From assembly GCF_014647375.1 (NCBI RefSeq), contig NZ_BMPB01000007.1, forward strand, positions 124,001 through 188,000: DNA of 64,000 nucleotides, given 5' to 3'. Below are positions 17,186 to 25,786 of the stretch, piece by piece; position 1 is the first letter of the stretch, and every line of letters begins with the position of its first letter. The translations under genes and the position numbers were made by a program. This stretch comes from Parabacteroides faecis (GTDB lineage Bacteria > Bacteroidota > Bacteroidia > Bacteroidales > Tannerellaceae). The notes under the pieces were generated by a model that saw only the letters and a program-made list of their open reading frames with translations, searched no databases and was not told the DNA's origin.

Positions 17186-19308
17186 TATTTCAGTCCCCTG
17201 TTTTTCAGCAACGGCTCGATGCTCGGCTCCTTTCCCCGGAAATTGGTATACATATCCATAGCGTCATCGATACCACCCGGAGTAAGGACATACTGACGGA
17301 ATTTTGCAGCAACTTCTTGATTAAAGATATCACCAGTTTCCTTATAAGCTTCAAAAGCATCGGCATCCAATACTTCCGCCCAGATGTAACTGTAATAACC
17401 GGCAGTATATCCTCCCTCCATCGTATGGCCGAAATAAGTTCCCCAGTAACGAGGTGCTATCTGAGTCGGCAAACCGCGACCATACATCGCTTTCCCTTCA
17501 TATTTCTCAATATCCAGGTCGGCCGGAATTTCTTTCATTACATGGTAATCCATATCCAACAAAGAAGAAGCCAGATATTCTACTGTAGCAAAACCTTGTC
17601 CGTACTTACCACTCTTCACGATCTTATCTACCAGTTCCTGGGGAATAACTTCGCCCGTCTTATAATGTTTGGCATATACTTTCAATACTTCAGGTTCAAA
17701 TGCCCAATGCTCATTGACCTGCGAAGGCAGTTCTACGAAATCGCGAGGGACATCGGCAACGCCATAATAATGAACATCGCCAAACAATGCGTGCAGTGCA
17801 TGACCGAATTCATGGAAAACGGTTTCTGCTTCATCGGTACTCAGCAGGGCAGGTTGTCCGGCTGCCGGTTTACTGAAGTTAAAGACAGTCGTTACCACCG
17901 GAGTGATCTTTTTACCGTCTTTATAAGTCTGCGAACGATAACCGCCACACCATGCTCCGCCACTCTTGCCGGGACGGGTATAGAAGTCCATATACAGAAC
18001 ACCCAACGGAGAACCGTCTTTGTCCTTACATTCGAATGCATAGGCATCGGGATCTGGTTTCGGAATGTCTGTTATTTCTGTAAAGGTGATACCGTACAGT
18101 TTGTTTGCCACATAAAAGGCCCCTTCACGTACATGGTTCAGCTCCAGATACGGACGCACTTCGTTCTCGTCCAGGTCGAACTTTGCCCGACGTGCTTTAT
18201 CGGCATAATAACGCCAGTCCCAGGCTTCAGCCTTGAAGTTGCCACCTTCTTTCTTTATTTCGGCATTGATGTCGGCCAATTCTTCATTTGCCTTTGCCAA
18301 CGCCGGTTTCCAAAGCTGATCCAACAGTTGGTATACATTCTTTTCGTTCTTTGCCATGTTCTCTTCCAGGACGTAAGCGGCAAAGTCTTCGTAACCCAAC
18401 AGTTTGGCCTTTTCGAGACGGGCGGTAACCAGTTTCTTTATTACTTCTTTGTTGTCGTTGGCATTATTGTTATTTCCCCGGCAAACATAGGCATTAAACA
18501 TCTTTTCGCGCAATGCCCGGTTATCTGCATATTGCAGGAAAGGCATTACACTCGGGTTGTGAAGCGTGAAAACCCACTTGCCTTCCATCGAGTCGGCAGT
18601 AGCTGTCTCGGCGGCAGCGGCGATCAGGGTTTCAGGTAAGCCTGAGAGGTCTTCTTTGTTATCGATAACCAATTTAAAAGCATTTGTTTCTTTCAGGGTG
18701 TTCTGTCCGAAGGTCAGTTCCAGTACTGAGATCTGCTCGTTCAGTTCACGCAGTTTAGCCTGCTTGTCGGCATCGAGGTTGGCACCGCTGCGAACAAAAC
18801 CTTTATAGGTTTCTTCCAGTAGCTTCTTTTGTTCCTTATCCAGGTTAAGCGAAGCCTGATTGTCGTAAACAGCTTTCACACGGGCAAAAAGGGCCGGGTT
18901 CAAACTGATATCATCAGAATGGGCAGAGAGAATAGGATACAATTCTTGCTCGAGTTCCTGTATCTCGTCGGTTGTGTTCACACTCGACTGCCCACTGAAA
19001 GCATACATAACTTTATTCAGTAACTCGCCTGCCTGGTCGAGGGCAACGATCGTATTCTCAAAGGTTGGCTTTTCCGAATTATTCACCAGGACATCGATCT
19101 CTTTCTTATGCTCCGCCATTCCCTTCTCGAAAGCCGGTTTATAATGTGCTACTTCTATTTTATCGAAAGGAGGAACACCGAACGGAGTTGTATATTCCGA
19201 GAAAAAAGGATTGGGTGCAGCATCTGCTACATCGCTTTTCTTTGAGGAGTTACAGGCTCCCAAAACTACTGCCAGACTGGCAGCCATAAGCGTTTTATTC
19301 ATAACCAT
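17185..19308 (-). CDS. M3 family peptidyl-dipeptidase, lipoprotein (tandem paralogue)
   Basis: A 707-residue paralogue of the neighbouring M3 enzyme, colinear from lipobox to the C-terminal NRGLK. The lipoprotein signal ends LGACNSS; the start could be the first ATG (19308) or the third codon ATG (19302), and the second gives a more usual signal peptide. The zinc site HEFGH is near residue 500 (ETVFHEFGHALHALF). Both active sites look intact, so this is a duplication without obvious decay. A separate -7 box is at 19359-19366. Expected role is periplasmic peptide breakdown; the substrate difference from its sister is unknown. Confidence 0.93.
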   Translation of the reverse strand: MVMNKTLMAASLAVVLGACNSSKKSDVADAAPNPFFSEYTTPFGVPPFDKIEVAHYKPAFEKGMAEHKKEIDVLVNNSEKPTFENTIVALDQAGELLNKVMYAFSGQSSVNTTDEIQELEQELYPILSAHSDDISLNPALFARVKAVYDNQASLNLDKEQKKLLEETYKGFVRSGANLDADKQAKLRELNEQISVLELTFGQNTLKETNAFKLVIDNKEDLSGLPETLIAAAAETATADSMEGKWVFTLHNPSVMPFLQYADNRALREKMFNAYVCRGNNNNANDNKEVIKKLVTARLEKAKLLGYEDFAAYVLEENMAKNEKNVYQLLDQLWKPALAKANEELADINAEIKKEGGNFKAEAWDWRYYADKARRAKFDLDENEVRPYLELNHVREGAFYVANKLYGITFTEITDIPKPDPDAYAFECKDKDGSPLGVLYMDFYTRPGKSGGAWCGGYRSQTYKDGKKITPVVTTVFNFSKPAAGQPALLSTDEAETVFHEFGHALHALFGDVHYYGVADVPRDFVELPSQVNEHWAFEPEVLKVYAKHYKTGEVIPQELVDKIVKSGKYGQGFATVEYLASSLLDMDYHVMKEIPADLDIEKYEGKAMYGRGLPTQIAPRYWGTYFGHTMEGGYTAGYYSYIWAEVLDADAFEAYKETGDIFNQEVAAKFRQYVLTPGGIDDAMDMYTNFRGKEPSIEPLLKNRGLK

Positions 19309-19358
19309 GATATTGTAAGAATTAATTTATGTCTACATTAATTATACGATAGGATGCA

Positions 19359-19366
19359 CAAAGATA
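19359..19366 (-). promoter_or_regulatory. -7 box for the second M3 peptidase
   Basis: The minus strand reads TATCTTTG, an exact TAnnTTTG match identical to that of the sister gene. It lies 51-57 bases before the two possible start codons. Confidence 0.55.
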
Positions 19367-19415
19367 GGGAAGTTTTATCTTTCTTTGTTCTTTTAACATT
19401 ATAATTAGAATAACC

Positions 19416-20366
19416 ATGAATAGAATATGTGAATTGTTTGGCATCAAATATCCTATTATACAAGGCGGAATGGTTTGGTGCAGCGGATGGCGGCTTGCTT
19501 CGGCTGTAAGTAACGCCGGAGGACTGGGATTATTGGGAGCCGGCTCTATGCATCCCGAAGTATTACGCGAACATATCCGGAAATGCAAAGCGGCAACCGA
19601 CAAGCCTTTCGGTGTTAATGTTCCGTTGTTGTATCCGGAAATAGATACACTGATGCAACTGATCGTGGAAGAAGGAGTAAAAATAGTCTTTACGTCTGCC
19701 GGAAGTCCGAAGAAATGGACACCTTTTCTGAAAGGGCATGGTATCACCGTCGTGCATGTGGTAAGTAGTTCCGTATTTGCCGTTAAATGCGAAGAGGCCG
19801 GTGTCGATGCTGTCGTTGCCGAAGGTTTTGAAGCCGGAGGTCATAACGGACGTGAAGAGACGACAACACTCTGCCTGATCCCTGCCGTACGCCGTGCTAC
19901 CTCGCTCCCACTGATGGCCGCCGGAGGAATAGGAACCGGTGACGCAATGCTCGCCACTTTCGCCCTCGGTGCGGAAGGCGTACAGATCGGAACACGTTTT
20001 GCCCTGACAACCGAAAGTTCCGCTCACGAGAAATTCAAACAACTCTGCTTCAACCTCAACGAAGGCGATACAAAGTTACTCCTCAAGAAATTGGCTCCTA
20101 CCCGGCTCGCAAAAGGTGATTTCAAAACAGCAGTGGAAGAAGCCGAAGCACAGGGTGCATCTGCAGAAGATATGCGCGCTTTACTAGGCAAAGGAAGAGC
20201 CAAAAAAGGTATGTTCGAAGGTAATCTGGAAGAAGGAGAACTGGAAATCGGACAGGTTGCCGCCTTATTCAGAAAAGAACAGACAGTTAGTGAAGTGATG
20301 GCAGAACTTGTTGCCGATTATCGTAAAGCACTTGCCGGATTGAACAACGAAGCAAATCTTTTCTAA
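19416..20366 (+). CDS. NPD/FabK-type flavin-dependent oxidoreductase (nitronate monooxygenase or enoyl-ACP reductase II)
   Basis: A 316-residue FMN TIM-barrel protein. The N-terminus IKYPIIQGGMVWCSG, the block VSNAGGLGLLGAG, the central VAEGFEAGGHNG with its conserved His (about residue 144) and the phosphate site MAAGGIGTGDAMLATFALGAEGVQIGTRF are all typical. Nitronate monooxygenases and FabK share this architecture; FabK would reduce enoyl-ACP in fatty acid synthesis. I cannot separate the two functions from sequence alone, and no other fatty acid genes are adjacent. The gene is divergent from the second M3 peptidase. Confidence 0.85.
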   Translation: MNRICELFGIKYPIIQGGMVWCSGWRLASAVSNAGGLGLLGAGSMHPEVLREHIRKCKAATDKPFGVNVPLLYPEIDTLMQLIVEEGVKIVFTSAGSPKKWTPFLKGHGITVVHVVSSSVFAVKCEEAGVDAVVAEGFEAGGHNGREETTTLCLIPAVRRATSLPLMAAGGIGTGDAMLATFALGAEGVQIGTRFALTTESSAHEKFKQLCFNLNEGDTKLLLKKLAPTRLAKGDFKTAVEEAEAQGASAEDMRALLGKGRAKKGMFEGNLEEGELEIGQVAALFRKEQTVSEVMAELVADYRKALAGLNNEANLF

Positions 20367-20399
20367 CCGAGCATCCGGTGTCCTGATAATTTCCTCGTT

Positions 20400-20505
20400 A
20401 GGAAATTGGAGTTTCTTGCCTGGGAAACGCCAGTTCCCTGCCGAGGAAATCACAGTTCCCCGCGCAGGAAACTACAGTTTCCTTATTAAAAAAATTTAGG
20501 AAACT
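20400..20505. repeat. 22-bp tandem hairpin array, arms GGAAA/TTTCC
   Basis: GGAAA begins at 20401, 20423, 20445 and 20467, an exact 22-bp period. Each unit is GGAAA-N6-TTYCY-N6, and the fourth is a perfect 18-bp stem-loop (20466-20483) followed by T/A-rich sequence. A fifth GGAAACT is at 20499. It lies in the 182-bp gap between convergent genes. Confidence 0.88.
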
Positions 20506-20548
20506 GCAAGCCCCTGACTGATAACCTGTTTAGGCAAAACCGAAGAGA

Positions 20549-22570
20549 TCACTTTATTTTCCCTTGAAAGTCTGTATTTTCGACCAGCCATTGCAGGTTA
20601 AACCGATAATGATTCCGGCTACTCAACAGATGGATAATCTGATTCGGTGTCTGTGTCGCTGCCAGATAACCGCGAGGTTCGGCATGCGTCTGATCCATAT
20701 CGAAGAAACCTGTCCAGGCGCCTCCATCCATGAAACGACTTTTACCGTCTGTCAGTAACTTTTTTACGGGCCATGTTTTTCCTTCGTCAAAAGAAAGGGC
20801 AGCATACATTCCATACCCTGTATATTCCCGTCCGTTTTTATCTTTAAAGGTCATTCCGTTCAATCCGTTCTTCAGGCGGAAAGGATGGTTCGTAAAAGAG
20901 ACCAGTAAAAGAGGACCTTCTTTCAACCGCATCAATACCAGGCGCTGACCGCCGTCTATCGGAGGAAACTCCGAAGCACTATATGTCCAGGTACGACCAT
21001 TATCTTCCGACAGGCTCATAGGCATACGTTCCAGACCGTCTTTATCGACAATGCCGTCACCACGCCCCAAAGCCATAAGACGACCGTCTGACAGTTGTAC
21101 TACACCAGCATGAATTCCGGCAATGGTTCCACCCGAAGCACCGGCTTCGAAAGTTCCGGGATTGGTCTTTCCCATATCTTCCCAGGTCAGACCGTTATCT
21201 TTACTGAGATGCAAGGCAGTACCTCCATTACTCCGGGGTGTTGCATCAGCGGCTTGTATCAGCCAACCCTCTTTCGTTTTAGAGGAGCCTGCTATTACCT
21301 GATGGCGACGGGCATGTTCCGGGGCAACAAGATGGGGGCGACTCCAGGTGGCTCCGTTATCTTTACTGGTACGCATCACCATAGCCAGTGTTTCCCAGGT
21401 CCCGGCAGCCTCCACTCCATTCATATGAATCAGTGTCCCATCATTATTCAGGAGAGACGAGCCTGTCACATTCCGGTCGGGGACTCTAAAGAATTCACGC
21501 GGTTCGCTCCATTCAGCAGTACCTTGTTTCAGACGGCTTTCCAAAATAACCATTTCCCTACCCGACTCCTCGTCACAAGTGAACCAGATTGCCAATAAAT
21601 CGCCGTTATCACACCAACTGACAGCCGGACAATGGTTATGCTTATAAAACGGGACACCCGAAGAACAGTCCGGAGTTTTTACATAAACGAGAGGCTCAGC
21701 AAAGAACGGGGTTTTCAACGGAGTTCCCCAATTATATTTTTGTTGGGAAATATTTTCCTGCGAAGCAGGTTCGATAGCAGGTAAAGGCCGGGTTTGCGGC
21801 ATATCAGCCTGGACAACCCGGAATCCGGTCAACCAATGTTTATCTTCCGGAATCATTGCCAGACGGTTGGCGGAGCGCAGAAATCGTTCCGGCGTACTAT
21901 GGCTTCCACCACGCGTTACTTTATATAATCCGTCAGCACGCCCCACAGGGTCTGTCTGCGGAAAAGCCTCGTAAGGTCCGTACCAGTCGCAGCACCATTC
22001 CTCTACATTTCCGTGCATATCGTACAAGCCGAAAGGATTGGCCGGTGTTTTGCCGACCTTTAGATTGATAGTCGAATCAGTTCCCCATACATTCTGCTGA
22101 TTTTTATGATAAACAGCATGTAGTCCGTCATCCATCCAAAAGTTCCAGTAGGAACCGGCACGACAGGCATATTCCCATTCGGCTTCAGTCGGCAGGCGAT
22201 ATGTTTTTCCTTCCTTTTCCGAAAGCCATTTACAGAAGGCTTCCGCTTCCCGGTAATTGACGAAGATCACAGCTTCGTCGTCTTCTTTTGAAAGACCGTA
22301 TTTTCCCCGTAATTCTTTATGGGAAGGATCGAATTGTTCGTACTGGGCGTTTGTCACTTCAGTTGTTCCCATCAGGAAAGGTTTTGTGATCGTTACCGGA
22401 TGGATCGGGGCTTCATCGTAGTCCTCTCCCTGTCCGTGGCTTCCCATATGGAAAGACCCTGCCGGAATCCGGGCAAATTGCATTCCCAGACTATTCGTTT
22501 CCTGTGCGTTAATAGTAAAGGCACCTAATGCTATCAGGCAGTAACATAAGATTGTAGCGTTTCTCATCAT
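20549..22570 (-). CDS. Secreted SUMF1-like domain fused to a BNR sialidase-like domain
   Basis: A 673-residue exported protein (signal peptide to about residue 22). Residues 25-255 are a formylglycine-generating-enzyme-like domain with IPAGSFHMGS, LPTEAEWEYACRAG, GLYDMHGNVEEWC, RGGSHSTPERFLRSANR and GFRVV. The catalytic cysteines that true sulfatase activators carry after RGGS are absent, so this domain is probably structural or binding. Residues 290-670 form a sialidase-type beta-propeller with four Asp boxes, SxDxGxTW, near 401, 455, 522 and 597. It may hydrolyse or bind a glycan at the cell surface or in the periplasm; sialidase activity is not certain. It is next to aldA on the same strand but 144 bp away with a terminator between. 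Confidence 0.85.
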   Translation of the reverse strand: MMRNATILCYCLIALGAFTINAQETNSLGMQFARIPAGSFHMGSHGQGEDYDEAPIHPVTITKPFLMGTTEVTNAQYEQFDPSHKELRGKYGLSKEDDEAVIFVNYREAEAFCKWLSEKEGKTYRLPTEAEWEYACRAGSYWNFWMDDGLHAVYHKNQQNVWGTDSTINLKVGKTPANPFGLYDMHGNVEEWCCDWYGPYEAFPQTDPVGRADGLYKVTRGGSHSTPERFLRSANRLAMIPEDKHWLTGFRVVQADMPQTRPLPAIEPASQENISQQKYNWGTPLKTPFFAEPLVYVKTPDCSSGVPFYKHNHCPAVSWCDNGDLLAIWFTCDEESGREMVILESRLKQGTAEWSEPREFFRVPDRNVTGSSLLNNDGTLIHMNGVEAAGTWETLAMVMRTSKDNGATWSRPHLVAPEHARRHQVIAGSSKTKEGWLIQAADATPRSNGGTALHLSKDNGLTWEDMGKTNPGTFEAGASGGTIAGIHAGVVQLSDGRLMALGRGDGIVDKDGLERMPMSLSEDNGRTWTYSASEFPPIDGGQRLVLMRLKEGPLLLVSFTNHPFRLKNGLNGMTFKDKNGREYTGYGMYAALSFDEGKTWPVKKLLTDGKSRFMDGGAWTGFFDMDQTHAEPRGYLAATQTPNQIIHLLSSRNHYRFNLQWLVENTDFQGKIK

Positions 22571-22638
22571 TATTCATTTTTCCATATTCCGGAATAAAGA
22601 TAAATATATTATCGGAAATACAATCCGGGATATTTATC

Positions 22639-22674
22639 AAAAAAAATTCCTGATAATCTTTGACTACCAGGAAT
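22639..22674 (-). terminator. Intrinsic terminator after aldA
   Basis: On the minus strand ATTCCTG (22668-22674) pairs with CAGGAAT (22646-22652), followed by a run of T (22639-22646). It is about 40 bases after the aldA stop. Confidence 0.85.
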
Positions 22675-22714
22675 CTCCTTTCTATATATTCTGTTTAATC
22701 GTACCGGATTTACA

Positions 22715-24151
22715 TTAACCCTGTGTCTCCAGATAAACGACATGAGTCTGAAGATATTCTTCCAAACCATGCTTACCGTCAGCACCACCAATACCCGATT
22801 TACGCCAACCGGCATGGAATCCCTGCATTGCCTCAAAGTTCTCACGATTGATATAAGTTTCACCGAACTTCAAGGAACGCATCAGTTTAAAGGCCATATC
22901 CAGATTCTGTGTATAGACCGAAGAGGTCAGTCCGTACTCACAGTCATTCGCCCAGGCAATAGCATCTTCCACTTCTGTAAATTCTACAATCGGGAGAACG
23001 GGACCGAATGTTTCTTCCTGGATAATATCCATCTTCTGTGTACAATTAGTCAAAAGTGTCGGTTCAAAGAAATATCCCTGGGTCCCGATACGTTTGCCGC
23101 CATAAGCCAGGATTGCACCTTGCTTAACAGCTTTCTCTACTTTTTCTTCCACTGATTTCAAGGCACCGGCATCGATCAGCGGTCCCATATCCAGGTCTGT
23201 GATCTCACTGGGGTTACCCACTTTCACCTTACCAAAGCCATCCAGTAACTTTTCAATAAAGGCATCTTTAATACTGGAATGTACATAAACACGTTCACAA
23301 CAGTTACATACCTGTCCGGTATTGATAACACGGGAAGCAATGATCGACTTCACAGTCAGATCCAGATCCGCATCCGGCATAACGATAGCCGGAGCCTTTC
23401 CTCCCAATTCCAACGACACTTTTGTCACATTGGCCGAAGCAGCTTCCATGGTCTGTACACCTGCTGATACACTTCCTGTCAGGCTGACCATACCGACTTT
23501 CGGATTAGCAGCCATCTCGTGCCCGACAACCGATCCGCGACCGTTTACGATATTGAATACACCTTTAGGCACTCCCACTTCATCCACGATCTGGGCAAAG
23601 ACATAAGCATTCTCCGGAGTCAACTGACTTGGTTTCAACACAATCGTATTTCCCGTCAACATAGCTGGAGCAGCCTTACGGGCAACCAGGAAGAACGGGA
23701 AGTTCCACGGTAATATACCTGTTGTCACTCCGATAGGTTTCTTAAAGACAAAGATAGTTTCATGAGGACGGTCACTGGGAATGATTTCTCCTTCATAACG
23801 GCGTGCCCAACCGGCCATATAATCGATATAATCAGCAGTAAAGTTAACTTCGACATTAGCTAATCCCTGGGTCTTACCACCTTCACGTACAATAATGTCT
23901 GTCAGTTCTTTTTCCCTGTTACGAATTCCCTGTGCTATTTTAGTAAGATACTGTGCGCGTTCTATGGAAGTCAGGCGCTCCCATGCACCTTGTGCTTTCT
24001 CTGCGGCATCGATGGCTGTACGGACATCTTCTACTGTCCCGTCAGGCATACGGGAGATAACTTCTTCTGTAGAAGGATTCAACACATTGATCCACTTTCC
24101 GGATCGATTCTCGATGAACTGCCCATCGATGTACATTTTTAAATCTTTCAT
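22715..24151 (-). CDS. aldA: Lactaldehyde/glycolaldehyde dehydrogenase
   Basis: A 478-residue NAD-dependent aldehyde dehydrogenase that oxidises L-lactaldehyde (from fucose or rhamnose breakdown) to lactate, and glycolaldehyde to glycolate, in the cytoplasm. It resembles E. coli AldA along the whole chain as I recall it: MYIDGQF near the start, FTADYIDYMAGWARRYEGE, GVTTGILPWNFPFF, the Glu in LELGGKAPAIV, the catalytic Cys in GQVCNC (about residue 282), and the C-terminus NFEAMQGFHAGWRKSGIGG. It is a single-gene unit with a terminator. The rhamnosidase in the PUL and the possible sugar-acid operon in this window could both feed lactaldehyde to it, which is inference. Confidence 0.93.
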   Translation of the reverse strand: MKDLKMYIDGQFIENRSGKWINVLNPSTEEVISRMPDGTVEDVRTAIDAAEKAQGAWERLTSIERAQYLTKIAQGIRNREKELTDIIVREGGKTQGLANVEVNFTADYIDYMAGWARRYEGEIIPSDRPHETIFVFKKPIGVTTGILPWNFPFFLVARKAAPAMLTGNTIVLKPSQLTPENAYVFAQIVDEVGVPKGVFNIVNGRGSVVGHEMAANPKVGMVSLTGSVSAGVQTMEAASANVTKVSLELGGKAPAIVMPDADLDLTVKSIIASRVINTGQVCNCCERVYVHSSIKDAFIEKLLDGFGKVKVGNPSEITDLDMGPLIDAGALKSVEEKVEKAVKQGAILAYGGKRIGTQGYFFEPTLLTNCTQKMDIIQEETFGPVLPIVEFTEVEDAIAWANDCEYGLTSSVYTQNLDMAFKLMRSLKFGETYINRENFEAMQGFHAGWRKSGIGGADGKHGLEEYLQTHVVYLETQG

Positions 24152-24336
24152 GGTCTCTTTTAATTGATAATTAATACTATTGGTTTCCCTTTGTCAAGGA
24201 ATCAAATATTTGTTATACATGGTATTTTAAGAAAATCTGCTATACATTCCCTGAGTAAAAAAGAACCTTGTAAAAATAAAAAATTATTTGTACAATAAAA
24301 AACAATTAGTCGGCTTTATCATCTTTTATCATGAAA

Positions 24337-25656
24337 CTAATTTCGTGCAAATGAATGTAAACTTTTTTCGAAGAACCGAAGGCTCTCTTCTATCCAATTC
24401 TCCATATGATCGTATGCCGCCAAATGTCCCGACAGAGGATAACAAATCCATCGTTTGGGAGAACGAATTTGATTATAGGCTGCAAAATTTGTATGAGGCG
24501 GCGTTATATCATCCTGTAATCCGAACCCCATCAACACAGGACAGGTGATACGTTCCGTCAAGTTCTTCAAATCGAAATAACTCATTACCGACAAGACCTC
24601 ATCCTGTGTGAGATTTTGTTTTCCGGCTTCTGCATAAACTAAGCTGGCAGGCCACGGAACTATTCGGAAATAATCCGGATAATCTGCTAAAAACGGAACT
24701 ATGGGGGCAGCCGCAGTCACACGTTTATCGAGCGATGCTGCAACCAAGCATAATCCTCCCCCCTGGGAAATGCCTGTCACAAAAAGATTCTTTCCATCAT
24801 ATTCAGATTGTTCAAAAACAAAGTCTATACTCCGAACCGTATCCATAAATGCTCCCCGATAATAATAGCGTAACGGAGAATCAAGGCCGTAAGTCATCCA
24901 TTCCCCAAACCGATTATACGGCAGGTTGAGCCCTTGTCCGCGAGGAGGAATGACCAGTACACACCATCCGGGATAATCATTTTCACCAGGAATCCAGGTG
25001 GTCGCTCCATAACCCTGATAAACGACTACGGCCGGATGTTTGCCTTTATCTGTAGGAGCAGCCCAATACCCCCGTATTGTCTCACCTTCCAAAGATTTCA
25101 TTTCCACTTCATAAACCTGACGTTCTAACGTCGAGGCCTCTTTCAGAAGCGACATTTTATATTCGGGTTTCACACTTTCCAACTCAGCCAGGGTCTGTTG
25201 CCAGAACTGATCGAACCCTTCCGGTTTATCCGGTTCCGACAGGATCATCTCCGGTTCATACCCAAATGAAAATTGTCGAAGAGTATCCTTTTCCGCAAGA
25301 ATCGTCACATGATAAAAGCTGGGAATAAGGTCTTTCAATTCAAATGATATATGGCTGCGAAAACCAAGACTGTCTAAAACCGGAGAATCGGTTGCAAATG
25401 TATATTTTTCTGTTTGTGAAGAAATAATTTCACCAAAATCTGTCGTTACATTTATAAGGAGAGAGCCATCAATACATTCGGGAGATGTCAGTGTCAGGGA
25501 AAAATGAGGAAGGTGCTTTTGATCAAATATCCAATTTCTGTCCACCGCAATATCCAACTGTAAAGGTGAGGGAACTGTCTGAGCGAGAACAACCGATACC
25601 GGAGAAAACAGGTAACCGATAAAAAGCAGAAAAGAAAAAAAGATATCTCGTTTCAT
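24337..25656 (-). CDS. Acetyl xylan esterase family (CE7) secreted esterase
   Basis: A 439-residue exported alpha/beta hydrolase of the acetyl xylan esterase/cephalosporin-C deacetylase family. A signal peptide (to about residue 25) precedes a beta-sandwich-like N-terminal domain (30-130). The catalytic domain has the oxyanion motif RGQG, the nucleophile Ser in GISQGGG (about 297), Asp in LQDDITPPH and His in SGHLAAYDH. It should remove O-acetyl groups from oligosaccharides in the periplasm. It is the last gene of the SusCD-side cluster, 130 bases after the fused GH36 gene, with a stem-loop in the gap. The fit with the PUL is that acetylated hemicellulose would need it. Confidence 0.88.
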   Translation of the reverse strand: MKRDIFFSFLLFIGYLFSPVSVVLAQTVPSPLQLDIAVDRNWIFDQKHLPHFSLTLTSPECIDGSLLINVTTDFGEIISSQTEKYTFATDSPVLDSLGFRSHISFELKDLIPSFYHVTILAEKDTLRQFSFGYEPEMILSEPDKPEGFDQFWQQTLAELESVKPEYKMSLLKEASTLERQVYEVEMKSLEGETIRGYWAAPTDKGKHPAVVVYQGYGATTWIPGENDYPGWCVLVIPPRGQGLNLPYNRFGEWMTYGLDSPLRYYYRGAFMDTVRSIDFVFEQSEYDGKNLFVTGISQGGGLCLVAASLDKRVTAAAPIVPFLADYPDYFRIVPWPASLVYAEAGKQNLTQDEVLSVMSYFDLKNLTERITCPVLMGFGLQDDITPPHTNFAAYNQIRSPKRWICYPLSGHLAAYDHMENWIEESLRFFEKSLHSFARN

Positions 25657-25727
25657 TCGACAAATGATAAATAGTATTTATGATCAATAAATATCTATGA
25701 AAACAAGTTTCGTATCGAGAAGAGATA

Positions 25728-25757
25728 GGAGAGCAGAATTTATATATTCTGCCCTCC
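25728..25757 (-). other. Intercistronic stem-loop
   Basis: Bases 25728-25739 and 25746-25757 form a 12-bp stem with one mismatch and a 6-base AT loop. It sits just after the fused GH36 stop on the minus strand. There is no following T run, so it is more likely an mRNA stability or processing element than a terminator. Confidence 0.6.
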
Positions 25758-25786
25758 CACTGCGGAACCATTTCATTGAAACTTTA

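Noticed and set aside
17059-18639. A long plus-strand open frame of 526 codons
   Set aside because: It lies antisense to the M3 peptidase, whose frame has full family motifs; the antisense translation has no recognisable domain and starts in the repeat.
20400-20505. Possible CRISPR array
   Set aside because: The 22-bp period is too short for repeat plus spacer, units are all similar palindromes, and there are no cas genes.
20549-22570. Sulfatase-activating formylglycine-generating enzyme
   Set aside because: The active-site cysteines are missing and no sulfatase gene is nearby.
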